In this document: piece by piece, positions 1-12,978 of the stretch
Layout: the number at the start of each line of letters is the position of its first letter
Numbering within the stretch: position 1 is the first letter of the stretch
DNA from: Fratercula arctica
Taxonomy: Eukaryota > Chordata > Aves > Charadriiformes > Alcidae
Assembly: GCA_947846985.1 (NCBI GenBank)
Contig: CANTUZ010000001.1
Location: forward strand, 38,774,727-38,838,726
Direction: 5' to 3'
DNA: 64,000 nt
Notes under the pieces: generated by a model
The model's database searches: none
What the model saw: the letters and a program-made list of their open reading frames with translations, nothing else
What the model was told of the DNA's origin: nothing
Made by a program: the position numbers and the translations under genes

Positions 1-229
1 GTGAGTTAACTTTGATTCTTTTGGCAAAATAGTACATCAGGGATGTACTGGGGATCCAGCTTTTAGTATGAGTTTTCTGTTGCCATCCTTTTTATCTTAG
101 TAAGGTTCTTGTTATTTTTAAATGTCCTTAACACTCATGCATTTCTGTAGTATAACAGAAGCAATTATGTGGCTGTGATTTCCAAAGAGGCTCTTTTAAG
201 AACTGTCTGTTACATTCATATTTTATTCA

Positions 230-262
230 TTTTTCTTTTTCTTTTTTTTTTTTTTTTTTTTT
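230..262. repeat. poly(T) tract
   Basis: T-rich run with a few C interruptions and about 21 uninterrupted T at its end. On the minus strand it could be the A-tail of a decayed retroelement, but no element is recognisable beside it. Confidence 0.8.
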
Positions 263-2705
263 GGCATAGCAAGTAGAGATTTGATTTTTTTAAATGTGTG
301 ACTTCTACAGTGAAATATCTTATTTTCAGTACTTGTTCGTGAAGCAGTTGTCTCTCAACTAATACGTGCATTTCATCTGCAAATTATCATCTTTGTGTCT
401 GAGTTCCCATGTCTAAAAAAGAAAAAAAAAAAAAAAGAGAAGAAAAGTTCTTATATCTTCTTGGAATACTTCAAGAAGGGTTAACAATTTGCAACTATGT
501 TTAAGTGCGAAATCCCAACACAAAGCCCCAAAGGCTTTACAACAGTGATTGTAACATATAGCATCTAAAGGTCGGGGTATGTTTCATGAGAGTCCATTCG
601 TGACAGCTGTCATTACAACTTCACTACCAAGAAAACCATACTTATGAAGACACTCATGGGAAATTTTAGGTACTTTAGTACCAAGGGTTTACTGCAGATG
701 CTATTTTTACATGTCAGTTCTACTTACAAAAAGAGCAGTAAGCACGGTAAATGATGACAATACCTGTAACTGACTGACAGCTCCTCCTTTTATTTCAGCT
801 TAAAATTATTCAAATTAATTATTCAAGCACTAGAGGACATTCATTACAAGGTAGGCAATAATAGAATCTATAAGATACATTTCTTGCAGATCGGTGATAA
901 GCTGATCAATTACTTCAACAAATTCAAAAATGTTGCCATATGTCAACAAAGAATTCGAAAGAAATGCTTCATAGATTGATGTAGCTAGTATTGGTATTTC
1001 AGCAATGTTACCCATGACTGGTCAGCAATTCAACACTTACTAAAAATCTGTTCCTTGTTTGCTTTTAATAACAACAACTATGATTTTTATCTTAACTACT
1101 GCTAATAAAATTACAGTTATCACACTTCCACTTTGTCATTACCAAAACACTTAGAAAAAGAGAAAGAGAGATAAGGGATGCAATCACCAACAGAAATCTA
1201 GTTTAAATGAAAATTCTAGTAATGTTGGAATTTTTCCATCTCGCTATTTTGAGGGTGCTCACCAATGTTTCTTTCTAAAGACTGTGTTGTCTTACTGTCT
1301 TAATCACATGGATTCTAATACATATAATGGTCTTTTTGTTATTCCACAATAAGATTCTTTTCATTGCAATAATAAGGTTTTTTAATTTTTTTTTCATGCC
1401 TTAGCATTTCCACAATTTTGGTTATAACTAATCATGTTTAATTAATTGCCTATTACTTTAATTTTCATGAGCTCGTAATCTCAGGAAGAACCTGCAGTGA
1501 AACACTCATTTTCCCTCTTTCTTGAAGGTATCACACATAGTCTTCCTAGTTTATACTTCTTATAATAATTTTTAAAAAAAGTCTTATAGTATCTTTACGT
1601 TCTTATTTTCAGTAACTTTTCCTGTGATGGGATGCTTCCCTCTGACTTGTAGTCTATATTTTTTTTTTACAGCACCTACTAAACAATGCTGCCAACTTAG
1701 TCCTGATATAATATATAGAGTAATGAGTAGAAACTTATCTTGGGCCAATTTGGTACATCCTTGTAACTAAACTTCACTGGGACCTGGCTACATATCCTTC
1801 CTTCAAGGCTTATATCTTTTCTATCACTTATCTTTTCTCTAATATATCTAGTACAATATATCTTTCGCCAACAAATGCTCAGTGTCTTTTTCTTTTTTTC
1901 CTCCTTTTGCAAGCCAATTGTAATTTGTCACTTTCCTAAATGATTTTTTTCTAAAGAAAATCCACATATACTTTTTCGTCTTTAAATCCCTATATAATAC
2001 TTTGTCCTTTTTGTATGATGGCTTACTTTCAATAATACTGTATTTTTCATTTAGTTTTGCTCTAACATGTAATCGATCTGGGTCGTAGTCTATCTGCAAA
2101 ACTTCAAAAATCTCTATGGATGAACTAGTCATCCCAGGTTCCCCCTAATTGTCAACGTGAAAAAAAAAAAAAAAAAAATATATTTAGGGAATAAGTCAGA
2201 GCACGCATGTATTTCCTTAGAGTGAAGTCAGCTGCTCCCTCCAAAACGTACCTTTTTCTCTATTGTGTAAAGGGGCACAGACTAAGTTAGGTGACTATAT
2301 TTGGCCTGGTGAATTGCACCCTTATCTTTCACAGAGGCTGCTAACATTATAAGCTCCTAATGTATTTTTGACTTCTCATAATGCTTTTATCTCCACGTTT
2401 TCTGTAAAGAAAAACTTGCCCATGACATTTTACTTCTTTATACAGAATTCAATTCCTCCTAGCCATTTTTGACTAATTCTCTTATATCAGTTTGTCCAAT
2501 ACATTATGCCAGCAGAACATTATACAACTGTATTTGCATGTAAATATTTCAGTTTTTCATTATGATTTTTTTTCAGAGCTTTGTTAATGTCTGGAAATTG
2601 TCTTTCATTACTGTTGACTTCATTTCTTTCTCCAACAAAATCTTACATAATTATATGCTGTAATACTCCATTTTTCCCACATTTCCCCTAGTACTTTTGA
2701 TTCCT

Positions 2706-2838
2706 TTAAAAAACAACCAACCAACCAAAGAAAAACCAAAAACTAAACACCAGGAAAAAAAAAAAAAAAAACAACCAAACCAAACCAAACAAAACAAAAC
2801 AAAAAAAACCCAAAACAACAAGCCACAAACAAAAAGCC
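2706..2838. repeat. A-rich (CAAAC/AACC)n low-complexity tract
   Basis: About 130 bases made almost only of A and C, with CCAA, CAAAC and AAAACA units around an A17-type core. The same style of tract recurs at 7676-7742, 12054-12093 and 55691-55754. It explains the spurious Phe/Gly/Val/Trp-rich open frame on the opposite strand. Confidence 0.85.
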
Positions 2839-4794
2839 CACCAACTCTTATTTGATTGCCATTCTCATACCTTTCTGAAAATCCACACATTTGAACAATT
2901 AATAATTTCAGGTCATGTATATGAAACAGATTTGCAATGAACAGTTAAATGACAATTATTTTAGGTTATATACCTTTCTCTTTGAATAACTCAGCATTGC
3001 AGATAATGATATAGTGAAGAACAAAGACAACATGGAATAATCTCAAAAAATCCCATTGTGCATGATTTTTTCTGTACAGTTTTAAACTGGCAGTTTAAGC
3101 ATCACGTGCACTTTCCTTTGCTACTCTATAGAAGTTTTACCGATGGTGGATGGTATTCCAGTGCACTTATAATCTAGAAACATGACTTTTATTTATAACC
3201 TAGTCAGTATACATGCTGAACCTTTTGCTTCTAGTGCAGCTGTCAGTCATCAGATACAGTTTCTCCCGGCACTTTAAAATCCTTTCTTCTCTTGAGAAAC
3301 CACATAATTAGTTTCAAAATGTTCAGCTAATATAATTACAGGGAGACTATACCAAACTACAGGCTAATCTACAGGTCTATGTTTAGGAAGTCACGCTTCC
3401 TTTTTCTGAAGAAGAAAGATCTGTTCTTCATCTTTCGATTGCATATTTTTTTTTCCACATCTTTGGGGAGTAAATATATTTTAAGCTGAAAATATAAATT
3501 AGCCCCACTCTCTAACCAATAATTATAGATTCCATTCATTTTTGGTGTTTACCAACTAGCTAACTTTCTAAGCCTGCTTTGTAATTTGTAATCACTTTGA
3601 TTAACATCATTCACTAGTTTGTTTTCAACTTATATTGGTAAATGTTACATGGTGCCTTCTTTTCCCACAGATCTTTAAAAAAAAAAAATTAATAACAATT
3701 TGTTTATTTATCATTATACTGCTTTTATCGCTGTGGTCTAACTACCTGAAGAAATCCCTCTGGTCATTTTCTAACATGTTTTTATATTAATATTGTTGTT
3801 TCTCTGTGCATGTCTCAAGTTCTCTAGACTGTATCAACGGCTTGTGTTTCAACTTTTCATTAAAATATTTATGTAATTCAGATTTTCTCTACAGCTCTAT
3901 TACTATTAATATATTTTTCAATATCCTTTTCTTTATCTCATCTAGATGGTGTACCATTCAGTTAACTATTGGACCTCCAGCCTAATTTAGGTCTACTCTG
4001 TAGTTCTTTTTTTATAGCATAGTTTGTTTTCCCACAGATTTCCAGGTCTTTCAAAGCTTTCAAATTAGACAATGATAAAGTTTTTTACAGAAATTACTAT
4101 GTCTTCATACTCATCTCTTCAAGATACTTACAGACTTTTTGGGAACATTTATAGACATTTTATTTCTATTTCTAAGAGCACATACCACATTTTCAGTAAC
4201 GTGGTCAGTCTATACTATGATTTTTTTTTTTTTTCTCATGCAGTCCTCATTGTTCTTGTTCTTCTCTTTTTACTTGCAATCTTTATGATGAACACAAGAG
4301 TCTCTCTCAGTATTTTTCAGTTAAAAAACATATCATGATATCCTGTTTTTCTATTTTTTAGCAATTCTTTCTGTGTCTTTTTTTTTTTCCTTTTTATGCT
4401 ATTTGACAGAAATGTCCTGTGCTAGACAGAACCTACAGAGGCAGTTGTCAATTGTCATTTGTAAACGTTCAGAATTTATGTTCTTTATCCAACATTCCCA
4501 AATTTTATTTATAGTCATAACCAGTAATTCATCAATTAGAGGTTACTTTCACTGTGGTAAAAGACTTTTCATTATCTAGTAAAAGAAACTATTTTCCATG
4601 TCTTTTCAACACTTCTGGGGTACTAGCTAATATTCTGCCATGTACTTTTCCAATTGAAAAGGATGCAATTACGAAAAACAAAGAACATTTTGGTAGGACT
4701 TGAAGTATGATGTTGTTTTCATCTTTTGAGTCTTACATGTATATACAACTACACATGAAATGAAAAGGACAACTAAGCATTCATCTTCATTAAA

Positions 4795-4880
4795 TAAAAT
4801 AATACATAAAAATATATTATATATGTGTTCATATATATTATGTATATATAATATATTGTTAATATTCATTATATATTGGT
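4795..4880. repeat. AT-rich imperfect palindromic repeat
   Basis: TATA/ATAT dinucleotide-like stretch with several self-complementary segments. Likely a decayed (TA)n microsatellite. Confidence 0.65.
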
Positions 4881-6419
4881 TATGGTTTTTAAGAAAAAAA
4901 AAAAAAAGCTTTTGACTCCCAAGGTAGATCTCAGATGATAGAAATGCTACCCAACATAACAGTAATGATTCACTCATATTGCTTAAAAGCACACTGACTG
5001 ATTTTGTACATAGCAAATTCCTATCTTAATCTTTGACAGGCAAAGCAGTTTTTAACTCAATGTAATCTCCATTCAGTAAAAGCTCTAATATCAGGCAAAT
5101 TATCTACAGGAAATCCTGCTTCCTGATAGAAAGCTTCTCCAGGGAAATAAACCAATTTAAAACACACAAAACTTTCCTAGTACCGTTTTCCATATTCCCA
5201 CTTTGTAACTTAAGAGATCTGGCTACCTCCCAGTAGTATGTTTCTGAAGAACAGTTGACTTGGATAGTCTAAGAAGAGTGTTAGTTATGGCTTCGCTAAT
5301 GGTGAATGTAATGGCTGTTCAGTATCTTTATCAGTCTGGAGGATTTGGGTCTCCTTGTGACTGTTAAAGACAATATGGAAACTATGATCAGATTTTAATA
5401 CATTTGCAGATTAAAACAACCGATTTTGAATACAGTTTACTTACTGTTTTCAAGACACGTATTTGATTATGTGAGGAAAATACATAGTAGGGAATCATCT
5501 GGGCAAAAAAATCCTTTCATTGATCTTTCAACACTAAGAAATTTAAGTCTCAGTCTATGTCCAAAAACTATGGTAGATTTTTTTTCCCCATAGGAGGATA
5601 AAAAAATATCTAATTTTAGAGAGGTCTAGCACATAACTTAATTTTGATGGAAATTAGTTGAGGTTTTAAAGTCTCATTTTTAGGTCCCAAAGCCTCATTT
5701 TTAGAGTCCAAGCAGCAGATTAAAGGAAATTGGAGATACGAAGATTGGTCAGCTAAGTAATGTAATTTAGGAATGAATTGTATTTAATTTCAAAAGAAAT
5801 AGGAAAAAAAAAGGTAAGTAAATAGAATTCAGCAAGTTCTAGAAATCCAAGAATAACGTGTTTACCAAGTAAGAGACTTCCAAGTGGCACTAGAACATTT
5901 TCTTTGTCAATGAAAAAAAATAATATTTGTTTAAGAACCAATAATTAAACCTCTTTATTTAGTGTGTTAAGAGTTGAATCAACCAGATTAGTAGAACTCA
6001 AGAATCACTTTTTAAGATTTGGTCATTGTGACTAGAACAGAAGTAGCAGGTATACTATCTTCCTTGGCACAGAAATTATAAAAAAGTATGCCTAACTAAC
6101 TGAGGCATCCCTTTGTCATTAATGTGCTGGTATGGCACCACAGTGGTAAGAAACTATCATCTACTCTGAAATAGCTGCAAGTCAGGTTACTTTTCAGCAG
6201 AGTAGGGTAAATGTCTTCTGACTGACTCATACTCATTTTAATATTTGACATCCTTATAAAGCTGCCAGACAGGTTCAATCTTGTTCAGAGTAACTTTGAC
6301 CCTGCATTGCAGCTCACTGGAAAGCAGTATTAATTGCATTCAGAACTACTTTACTTTATATATACATACAAAGAGAGACAGAGAGTTCCTTTATGGAACA
6401 CATTTCTTCCTACGTGTCA

Positions 6420-6444
6420 GAAAAAAAAAGAAAAAAAAAAAAAA
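6420..6444. repeat. poly(A) tract
   Basis: Run of A interrupted by a single G. No adjoining element recognised. Confidence 0.8.
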
Positions 6445-7675
6445 TCTTCTTACTTACAATGCTCTTCTTTTCCCCAGTCTGCATCATGTGTGTCAAGCCA
6501 TTCTTGGGGTCCCATCATCTTTCATTTGTAATAAATTACTGCTTATAACAGCCAAAAAAATAATATTCTCTGTCTACAGAAATGGACAAAAGTAAAAGTA
6601 CAAAAGTAAACCAATATTTTTCACAGATCTATTTCACTTCTTTTCTAACAGTCCATTTCTTATGTGGCATTCAGACATCATCTTGACAATAGTGGGCATC
6701 AGCCATGAACTCTCAAATTGTTTTTGTTGGTTTTCTCAGTTTAGCCACTCCATGGAGAATTGCATATACTGCCACTGAGGCATAATGATGCATGTTACAG
6801 AGGGTACTGACCAATTAATTGTGTATTAACTTTTTGAGATGAGTTATGACTTATCTCTAGAACAATGTTCCTGAATTAATCTTTAGGGATAAATTAAATG
6901 TGATTGTCTTAAATCTATGTTAATTGGACCTTGAAGAATTTGGCTAGAAAATCCTGGATGTATCTGAAGCACTGACCTTGGAGTGAAAATGTTTTCTCTC
7001 TATTTCCAAAATCCTGTTGTCTCAGTGATTCCTTATTCTAGCTTTCTACAGCGTAATAAAAATGGAAAACTGTGAAATGCATACAAATACACAAAATGAA
7101 GAGAAAAAAATCTTCTGAAGTAGAATCTTTTGACAAAATGATTGCAGTGAACATCAAACACATAATTATTTAGTTACAAGCCTTTGCATATAAAAGCTAT
7201 ATAGCTGGCCACTTAATTGTTATGCTGTGTCTTTTTCCCCCTTAGGTTCAGATGCTTTATTCCTTTCTGCATGTTTTTGGTCACAAGCAAGTATTCCAGA
7301 GCCAAGTGTGGAGAAGTAATTTTCATAAAAAATATGCTGTAAGTGTCATATACACAGTACTTGGTTGTGCAGGATCAGTGGGCAAAAAACTCCTTGAATG
7401 TATGTCTGTCTTTGGATGTCTTTCCTAGAGATAATGCTTACAGCAATATCTGTAGTCATAAAATAAATAAAGCCCATATCTGATGTCTGTCAGCAAGACC
7501 AGGCAGATCCACATAAACTTTGACCTTCACTCATATCTGTGCTGCAGGTGAAGTCTCTTACTTCTACATATATATTAGAAAGTAAAATGAATCAGAGAAT
7601 GTATTCTTTGGTCCTGAGAGAAAGCTTCACAAAACAATGAATGTATATATACTTTTAACTTTTCCCTTGCTCACC

Positions 7676-7742
7676 TAAAACAAAATAAAACAAAATGGAA
7701 CAAACCAAACCAAACCCAACCCAACCCAACCAAAACAAAAAA
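7676..7742. repeat. (CAAAC/CCAAC)n low-complexity repeat
   Basis: Pentanucleotide-like units grade from CAAAA through CAAAC to CCAAC and back. Same class as the tract at 2706-2838. Confidence 0.85.
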
Positions 7743-10446
7743 GTGTCTCTTTCCACCTCTTTCTTGGAAATAGTCCATCCTTGGGTCCATGCCATCACCA
7801 AATCATAGCCATACATTGAGTAGGAAAGTAGAGTTATTATTAGTCAAAACCATGATGGTCACCAACCAAATAACCACATGAAAGACCCACCACTGCTTAA
7901 GCCTGTGCCCTGGCTCAGTATAGTTTACTAATGTAGACAATCTCTATGGTGGTAAAGAACCATTATAATTTTTGGTGGGTTCTTGGTTTTTTTCAGGTCA
8001 AAATGGTTGACATGACAGTAATGCTAGAGCCTCACAGAGAAGTGGTTTCATAGTCTGAAACTAAGGTGTTGTTTTTTTTTTTTTTTATACCAAATTGTAT
8101 GGCATGAAGGCACACAGTGTTGTATGAGGGCTCAAACCTGCCAGTGTTAAAAAGAGTCAAGTTTGATGAAACCCGTACTTGTGCAATCCTATCCATACTT
8201 TTGGACACACTCTTTGCTGTATGTTACCTTTTGAGGAGAGTCCAGACACTGTCTCAGACAGTCTAAGCTGGAACATCCCAAAATTGTTACAGAATTGCTA
8301 TGTTGCTAATAGATCAGCAACCTGGATAGTCCTGTACAAATGTCCAAGCTTGCCTCAGGCGGAATTTTACTTAGTAGTATAAATATGACAAGTTGAAATT
8401 TGTCTTAAGTAAAATTAAAAACCCTATCCTTTGAATGAGTAATGAATCCTTTCTTATTTTAAAATAAAGCTCACTGAAGGTTCGTTGTATGATGTTTGTT
8501 TAATCAAGGGTAGTGTACGTTATCGATAAATAGAAAAATGTGGATAGTATCAGACATGTCCCATGAAGCCAAAGGAAATACATTTTAAGCAAGCTACTTC
8601 TGAACTACTGAGGTGAGAAAATGAAGGAATATCAACAGTCTTTTAGGGGAATTAAGTCCCCTTTTCCTCTGCCTACTTTTCAAAGGTGAACTCATGACTC
8701 TTCTAGGAAAAATAGAGCTCTAAATTATTTGGAGTTTAACAGGAGACAATGCTGGTGATACGTTCACGCCCTTTTGGTCCTGTTATGTAGGGAAAGATTC
8801 AGCTTCTTCAACATACATATGTAGTGTCATTTTGAATACCTTTGGGTAGACAGCCTGGCCTCCAACTGTCATTCTAAAAAGGAATGTTTCCTGTAGTCTT
8901 AAGTCATATTAATCATCCTGACATAAAAAATAGGACTAGATACCAGTATTTACACACCTGAAACATTTCTCCAGTGATGTCTTGTCCTTTGTAGTCTGAT
9001 TGTGGACTTTTTGTAGAAATAAAGAAGGTAAACTTCATGAGTATTGAAAAAATGAAAAATGGAGGACAGAAAAGGAGAACTACTTGCCTAACTTGAACCT
9101 TATAACCTGCTGTTTACATTATATCTCTGAAGGAAGTATATTAATCTCTTCCATCATTTAGTAGAGTCAAAATTATCTTTCTCCTTTATTTAGTGCCTTG
9201 GTAGCTAGTAAGGTCATCTTAATAACGTTTCATTTCTAATCATGTAGACTTCTTGAATATTTTTATGTGTTTTAGATCCCTTTTTCCTTGCATCCAGAAA
9301 TCTGTCTTACAAACCTTAGTATAAATTTTTAATTCCATTCCCTTTTCAGAAATACCCCTTATACAATTACAAACCAATGACAAATTTTATTTCAATACAT
9401 GTAATCAATTATACTGTTTAAATAAGTATTTTCTTTCCAAATAGCCTTTTAACATAATTAAGTGTTAAACAGTATTGTTGAGCCTAAACAAAAAAGAAAG
9501 AAAACATAGACCTGTTACTGAAAATATTTTTCTTAGAATCCTTCTGAGTTTGATTGAAAAACATTGTTTTGAAAATTGCTAGATAACAGATCTGAGTCAA
9601 TAACATTCTCACTTTTACATCTCAAAAAGTGCATACTAAATATGTATTTCAGGGTCATAGTGTACATAAACCTTTTAGTCATGACATGAGGGGGTCATTG
9701 GGTTGGTGTAAGGGCACAGTCTATTCAACTTTAAAGAGCTACAGAAGCAATTAGGACACAACCATGTTCTATCTTCCTTGTGAAAATAAAATTAAAATAA
9801 AAAAAAAAAATTGGTAATGCAATTGACATTTCTTTGGCAGAAGAGTTCCTCATCATCAATATTTGTATCTAAAAGTACTTCTAGAAGAAAATCTTTTCAA
9901 TGAAAAAATCCTTTGAGTAGGCTCAGATACTTGCACTATGACATAGTTTATGGGTCTGACAGTTTATTCCAGCATTCCTCATTTTTTCTAGACAGGATAT
10001 CCTTATATCCATTTAAACTCGTGACTCTTTCCAGATATTCACGTCTGATAAAGAGTTGTTGAAAAAGAAATTCTGAGGTATAGATCATGTCTATATCATA
10101 ATAGTATATTATTTAAAAGGTCTTGCCCTTTGAAGAGACCATCTCAGTGATTGTTTGACTAAGTTCTACCTTTCATTACAATCTCTCATTTTTAGCAACA
10201 GTCACAATCTGGAATTTCAAACATCTATTAAATGTTCCACACAAGTCACAACTCCCAGTAAAAATAAGTTCTCCAAAACATCTTAAAAAAAGTAAAGTAA
10301 AAACAAGTAAAGTAGATTTAAGAATATTTAAAATGTATTAATGATGCATAAATGAGCCTTTATGTTAATAAAAGTGCTTCCTTATGGTCAGGTTTGTTAT
10401 TTCATTTTATATCTAACATTTATACCCATCACATTTGAAAAGTTGC

Positions 10447-11688
10447 AGCAATCCAGTGAAGTTCCCAGACTGGAAAAGAGGAAACATGACACACGTTTTT
10501 CAAAAGGGAAAAAAGGAAGACCCAGGGAACTACAAGCAGGTCAGTCTCACCTCTGTGTCCAGCAAGATCGTGGAGCAGCTCCTCCTGGAAACTACGCTAA
10601 GGCACATGGAAAATAAGGAGGTGATTGATAACAGCCAGCATGGATTTACTAAAGGCAAATTGTGTCTGACAAATTTGGTGGCCTTCTACAACAGGATTAC
10701 ATCATTGCTGGATAAGGGAAGAGTAACTGACAACATCTACCTGGACTTGGGCAAAACATTTGACACTGTCCCACACAACATCCTTGTCTCTAAAATAGAG
10801 AGATATAGATTCGACAGGTGGGCCACTTGGTGGATAAAGAATTGGCTGGACGGTCACACTCAAAGAGTTGTGGTCAACAGCTTGATGTCCAGGTGGAGAC
10901 CAATGACAAGTGGTGTCTCTGATGGGTCTGTATTGGAATCAGTATTATTTAACAACTTTGTTGGTGACATGGACAGTGGGATTGAATGTACTCTCAGAAA
11001 GTTTGCTGATGACACCAAGCTGAGTGGTGTGGTTGATACTCCAGAGTGAAGGGATGCCAACCAGAGGGACCTGGACAGGCTTGAGAGATCTCATGAAGTT
11101 CAACAAGGCCAAATGCAAGGACCTGCACCTGGGTCAGGGCAATCCCAAGCATGAATATAGGCTGTGTGATGGGTGCATTGAGAGGAGCTCTGAGGAGAAA
11201 GACTTGGAGGTATTGCTGGACAAAAAGCTGGACATTAGCCAGCAATGTGCACTCGCAGCCCAGAAAGCCAACTGCATCCAGGGCTTCATCAAAAGAAGCA
11301 CGGCCAGCAGGTTGAGGGAGGTGATTCTACCTCTCTACTCTGCTCTCATGAAACCCCCACCTGGAGTACTATGTTCAGCTCTGTGACCCCAGCATAGCAA
11401 AGACATAGACCTGCTTGTGCAGGTCCAGAGGAGGGCGTTAGAGATGATCAGAAGGATGGAGCATCTACCCTGTAAGAACAGGCTGAGAGAGCTGGGGTTG
11501 TTCAGCCTGCAGAAGAGAAGGCTCCAGGGAGACCTTATTGCAACCTTCCAGTACTTAAAGGGAGCCTACAGGAAAGATGGGGAGGGACTCTTTATCAGGG
11601 AGTGTAGTAATAGGACAAGTGTTAATGGTTTTCAACTGAAAAAGAGTAGATTTAGATTAGATATTAAGAGGGTATATTTAGATTAGAT
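10447..11688 (+). pseudogene. CR1 ORF2 reverse transcriptase remnant
   Basis: The first frame, to the stop at 11047, carries the RT core. It contains [10 protein letters not shown], then GFTKGK, then motif A as [14 protein letters not shown] near 10738-10780. A changed block reads DGSVLE where CR1 normally has QGSVLG. Motif C is intact, FADDTKL, with catalytic DD at about 11008-11013. A premature TGA at 11047 and a small deletion shift the frame. The C-terminal part continues in a frame with FNKAKCKDLHLGQGNP and then in another with [18 protein letters not shown]. The enzyme copied CR1 RNA at the target site. This copy is inactive. Family assignment is secure, subfamily is not. Confidence 0.92.
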
Positions 11689-11888
11689 ATTAGGAAGAAA
11701 TTCTTTACTGTGAGGGTGGTGAGCCACTGGAACAGGTTGCCCAGGGAAGCTGTGGATGCCCCATCCCTGGAAGTGTTCAAGGCTAAGTTGGATGGGGCTT
11801 TGAGCAACATGATGTAGCAGAAGGTGTTCCTGCCCATGCCAGGTGTGTTGGTCCCTTCCAACCCAAACCATTCTATGATTCTATGATT
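10447..11888 (+). mobile_element. CR1 LINE, 5'-truncated, intact 3' end
   Basis: About 1.44 kb of a chicken-repeat-1 non-LTR retrotransposon. It enters in the ORF2 linker before the RT, runs through RT and the C-terminal region, and ends in the short CR1 3' UTR with the terminal ATTCTATGATTCTATG repeat at about 11870-11888. Truncation at the 5' end and absence of a poly(A) tail are usual for CR1. In-frame stops and frameshifts show it is dead. Identity rests on the characteristic protein stretches and the 3' terminal octamer repeat. The 5' boundary is uncertain by about 15 bases. Confidence 0.95.
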
Positions 11889-12053
11889 AGATAGCAAAAA
11901 GTGGTGTTAACTATAAAGTTTATTAATGTAACAGAAACTGATATTTTCTTTTTTTTTTTAATAATCATATGACAAACTAATAAATGAAATCATTATTAGA
12001 AATTTGATAAGGATGTAGACATCCGTAGAGGCCTGGTCCAATATGTTAAATTC

Positions 12054-12093
12054 AGAAAAAAAAAAAAAAACCCAAACCAAACCAAACCAAAAA
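12054..12093. repeat. poly(A) followed by (CCAAA)n
   Basis: A run of about 17 A passes into CCAAA units, the same tail-like pattern seen elsewhere in the window. Confidence 0.8.
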
Positions 12094-12930
12094 TCCAGTC
12101 AGGTCTTAAACTGAATGAAAGATTTTGAAAATTTGTAACAAGGAAGTACAAAATTCTATGCTAAAATGATGAACTGAGCCAAGAATGGAAGTCAATTGGT
12201 TCTTGTATACTTTGGCTTCCTTAGCCATAAACTATGTGGCTTACCATGTGTCAGAATGGTAGAAGACTTCTTTCTCCTACAGTGCCACTTGTGAAATATA
12301 CTTTGAGTTAATTGCTTAAAATTGTTGTTGTGGGCATACCTCTACCTGTGTGACCCACGCTAGTTATGTTATGGTTATGACAAAACCATTGAAACAGGTT
12401 ACTACGGTATTAGATGGACAGCAGTGAGGTATATTTAAGGCAACATATAAGCAGCAGCAACCACAGTGGTCATGATCGTCATTCTTGCTTGCAGAAATGA
12501 GTAGTTAAAATATGTTCAATAATAGCCTTTTTATTTAATACTAAACTTCAGAAGTCTGTTGCTATTGACATAACATAGAAAAATTGCATTAAATACACAT
12601 AGAAAGATTGCATTTTATATAGTACATGTGTTTTACAATGTAAATCAGTTATGTACATGGCTTAGATGCCTAACAAAGTAGACATTTTTAGTTTAGTTTT
12701 TGGTGTGATGCAGTTTGCTTCTGAATTTGACTTCAGATAAGGACCGACTCGATATCCTAATTTCCATTTCACTTACAAAGATACAGAAAAACAGACAATA
12801 TGGAAACACACGCAGACACAGGCGTACTTAGAAGTTAGATCCTTTGAATGTGCTTTGGAATTAAATGAAAACCAGGTGGTATAGCATAGCCTGGTTGTCA
12901 GAATACTCATAAAGGTGTGAAAAAGCTTCT

Positions 12931-12978
12931 TGTTGTGTTTGTGTGCGTGTGTGTGTGTGTGTGTGTGGTTTTTTTTTT
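12931..12978. repeat. (GT)n microsatellite with poly(T)
   Basis: About 14 GT dinucleotides, interrupted once by GC, followed by a T run. Confidence 0.9.

Larger units (their letters stand above)
1..10446. other. AT-rich non-coding DNA, no gene seen
   Basis: Both strands are broken by frequent stop codons. The longest open frames are about 115 codons, have low-complexity composition and show no recognisable domain. The block holds poly(A)/poly(T) tracts, a CA-rich tract near 2706-2838, an AT palindromic patch near 4795-4880 and a (CAAAC)n-like tract near 7676-7742. No transposon could be recognised apart from these. It is probably intergenic or intronic. Confidence 0.75.

Noticed and set aside
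2651..2890. Minus-strand Phe/Trp/Val-rich frame resembling a membrane protein
   Set aside because: It is the translation of an A/C-rich simple repeat.
4669..5016. 115-codon minus-strand frame with hydrophobic stretches
   Set aside because: It spans a poly(A) tract and an AT palindromic repeat, so the apparent protein is low-complexity.
7225..7350. Strong 3' splice-like site (TTTTTCCCCCTTAG near 7232-7245)
   Set aside because: No open frame, donor or conserved motif downstream. Isolated acceptor-like words are common in AT-rich vertebrate DNA.
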